Shown in pieces: positions 30,191-31,474 of a DNA stretch of 31,474 nucleotides (position 1 is the first letter of the stretch; each line of letters begins with the position of its first letter). The notes beneath the pieces were generated by a model, which was not told where the DNA came from, did no database searches, and saw nothing but the letters and a program-made list of their open reading frames with translations. The translations under genes and the position numbers were made by a program. Source of the DNA: Priapulus caudatus (taxonomy: Eukaryota > Priapulida > Priapulimorpha > Priapulimorphida > Priapulidae); the NCBI RefSeq assembly GCF_000485595.1, contig NW_014577520.1:244384-275857 (forward strand), in the 5' to 3' direction.

Positions 30191-30468
30191 GTTTGCCCTC
30201 ACCCGAACCCAGGCCTGAAAGGTTTGGATAGGTAGGTAGGCTTTTTTGAGGGGGGTCTTTTATATATTGCAGCATGGTGTCTAAATGCTCGGTGTGCTTG
30301 TGTGGAGATAGCTTTTATGTTGAATGTTTATTTTGCTTGGTACTATAGAATGTTGCCTACAGATTTATATAATGTACAGTGATACAATTTGTAAAAAAGA
30401 ATGGGAAATATCAATGAAATTTTTGAGTCAGCCCCTTTTTGGCGCGGTTGGTCAGGTGAGGGCAAAAC
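30191..30468. mobile_element. MITE with GTTTGCCCTCACC termini, second copy
   Basis: Inverted ends GTTTGCCCTCACCCGAACC and GGTTGGTCAGGTGAGGGC. The interior near 30250-30310 is ordinary sequence (GGGGTCTTTTATATATTGC), unlike the homopolymer-rich equivalent at 25108-25170. Confidence 0.82.
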
Positions 30469-30539
30469 AAACAATATTATATATGGCATAGCTACTTTCC
30501 TGTCTTTGTCTAGAGTCACTAGACGTGATGCGGCCATGA

Positions 30540-30975
30540 TGCCGAGGCGCGCCGAGGATTGACACTTTTGTGTCTTCAATCACCAGTCTATACCGCCCAC
30601 CTCTCTATTATTAATTATCTAATAATACCATTAGAGCACCAATCGCCGATCTCAGGAACTAGGGCATTCTGCTAGGCTAGAACGGTTTCCTAGGATAGAG
30701 TTTGGCACAAATACGAAAATAACACGCTGTTTAGCGCACCGCGCTAGGTCCTTCGTGTTGCAGTTTTTCCATCTCCGTAATCAGAATATGCCACGCCTTC
30801 TTCTTTGATGGACATGAATGGGCGTGACGACGTTACCAGTTCCTGCACCTAGTGTCGTTCCCCAGCCTTGATACTTTTCGTAAATAATGGAATGCCCGGC
30901 TGATGCATTCGCATCGAAGAGGAAATTTTCGCATTTTCACTCCGGCTGTCGGAAGTGTAACGACGTGCGTCATTC
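30540..30975 (-). repeat. Repeat family B, inverted orientation, second copy
   Basis: Matches 25400-25838 closely (AGGGCATTCTGCTAGGCTAG, CATCTCCGTAATCAGAATA), with small indels. Confidence 0.87.
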
Positions 30976-31041
30976 ATTGAACAATTAAGCAAAACACAGC
31001 ACACTGCACGACAGGATCAACATACGACAGGGTGGCCATAC

Positions 31042-31244
31042 TAACGCCACTGTGGCTCACTCCGGCAAGGCGGTGTGCGGCTCGCTGGAGATTGGACATC
31101 GAGCGCACACTCGGCGAGATAACCTTTGACGCCGGCACACAGCTACATACCGGCATACAGCTGCGTATGCCCCCACGCAACGCACGCCCACCGCCCAATC
31201 TCCCTGCGAGCCACACGCCTCGCCGAGTGAGCCACAGTGCGTTA
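31042..31244. repeat. Long hairpin module, third copy
   Basis: Homologous to 25901-26096. Inverted arms TAACGCCACTGTGGCTCAC and GTGAGCCACAGTGCGTTA bound it. Followed by a foldback arm to the window edge. Confidence 0.83.
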
Positions 31245-31474
31245 GTAGCTGCCTGTTTGTTTGCAAGTTGCGCGGGGAATACGTTCGGATTGATGGCCAA
31301 AGAATGGATAACCCGTGTCGTACGTTTTTAGTCTGTATCTCCAGAGATGCTGGGTGCTATCGACGTATGTGAGATCATTTCGCACGATGCTAGCGTGGAA
31401 GTGTAGCTGTGTTGAGCAATTTGAGCTCGAAGTTGTGGATGAGTTACGTGTAGCTAAATCGTTAGCGTATGTTA

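Larger units (their letters stand above)
29058..31474 (+). repeat. Composite repeat, copy 2 (continues past right edge)
   Basis: Collinear with 23578-26325. Compared with copy 1 it has one telomere-like unit instead of two, a cleaner GTTTGCCCTCACC MITE, and scattered single-base insertions (extra G/C) throughout. Runs to the last base of the window. Confidence 0.88.

Noticed and set aside
31032-31331. 99-108 codon frames at the right edge
   Set aside because: Same hairpin-module artefact as at 19452 and 25915; frames are broken or shifted between copies.

Overview
Eukaryotic, very probably metazoan, nuclear DNA: two intron-rich protein genes with GT-AG introns, many short non-autonomous DNA transposons, microsatellites and minisatellites, and no operon-like packing. 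The MAPKAPK2/3-type kinase points to an animal. A marine invertebrate such as a sponge is a guess; no sequence feature fixes the phylum.

The left third carries the glycine-cleavage T-protein gene AMT (aminomethyltransferase, + strand). Exons lie at 4636-4705, 5067-5209, 5419-5485, 7004-7332, 8258-8438, 9353-9469 and 10113-10333 (stop). The first three of these exons also occur, with identical sequence, at 350-419, 781-923 and 1133-1199. They sit inside a near-identical direct duplication with an offset of 4286 bp (1-~1810 versus 4287-~6010). The first exon(s), with start codon and mitochondrial presequence, are not visible and probably lie left of the window. Joining both exon sets in series would break the frame.

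The right half carries a MAPKAPK2/3-like kinase gene on the - strand. Exons in coding order are 28439-28565, 22488-22563, 21879-22003, 20936-21021, 18983-19063, 18089-18227 and 15135-15205 (stop). Together they give 234 residues, from the PEN of the catalytic loop to the C-terminus. All junction phases fit. The N-lobe exons are not in the window. The two genes converge, with about 4.8 kb of gene-poor DNA between their stop codons.

The rest is mostly repeats. They include two TA-flanked pogo/Tigger-like MITEs (9118-9259, 28016-28343), a hAT-like MITE with an exact 8-bp target duplication (21471-21855), and a family with GTCAGAAAC termini, one of whose members carries telomere-like TTAGGG arrays. 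A second family carries triple DR1 nuclear-receptor half-sites and G-quadruplex-prone tracts. Long foldback/hairpin modules are also present, and a 2.4-2.7 kb composite repeat occurs twice in direct orientation (23578-26325 and 29058-31474+), flanking a kinase exon. No tRNA, rRNA, CRISPR array or autonomous transposase was seen. I found no convincing novel multi-gene system; the most notable features are the partial gene duplication and the regulatory-motif-bearing and structured repeats.
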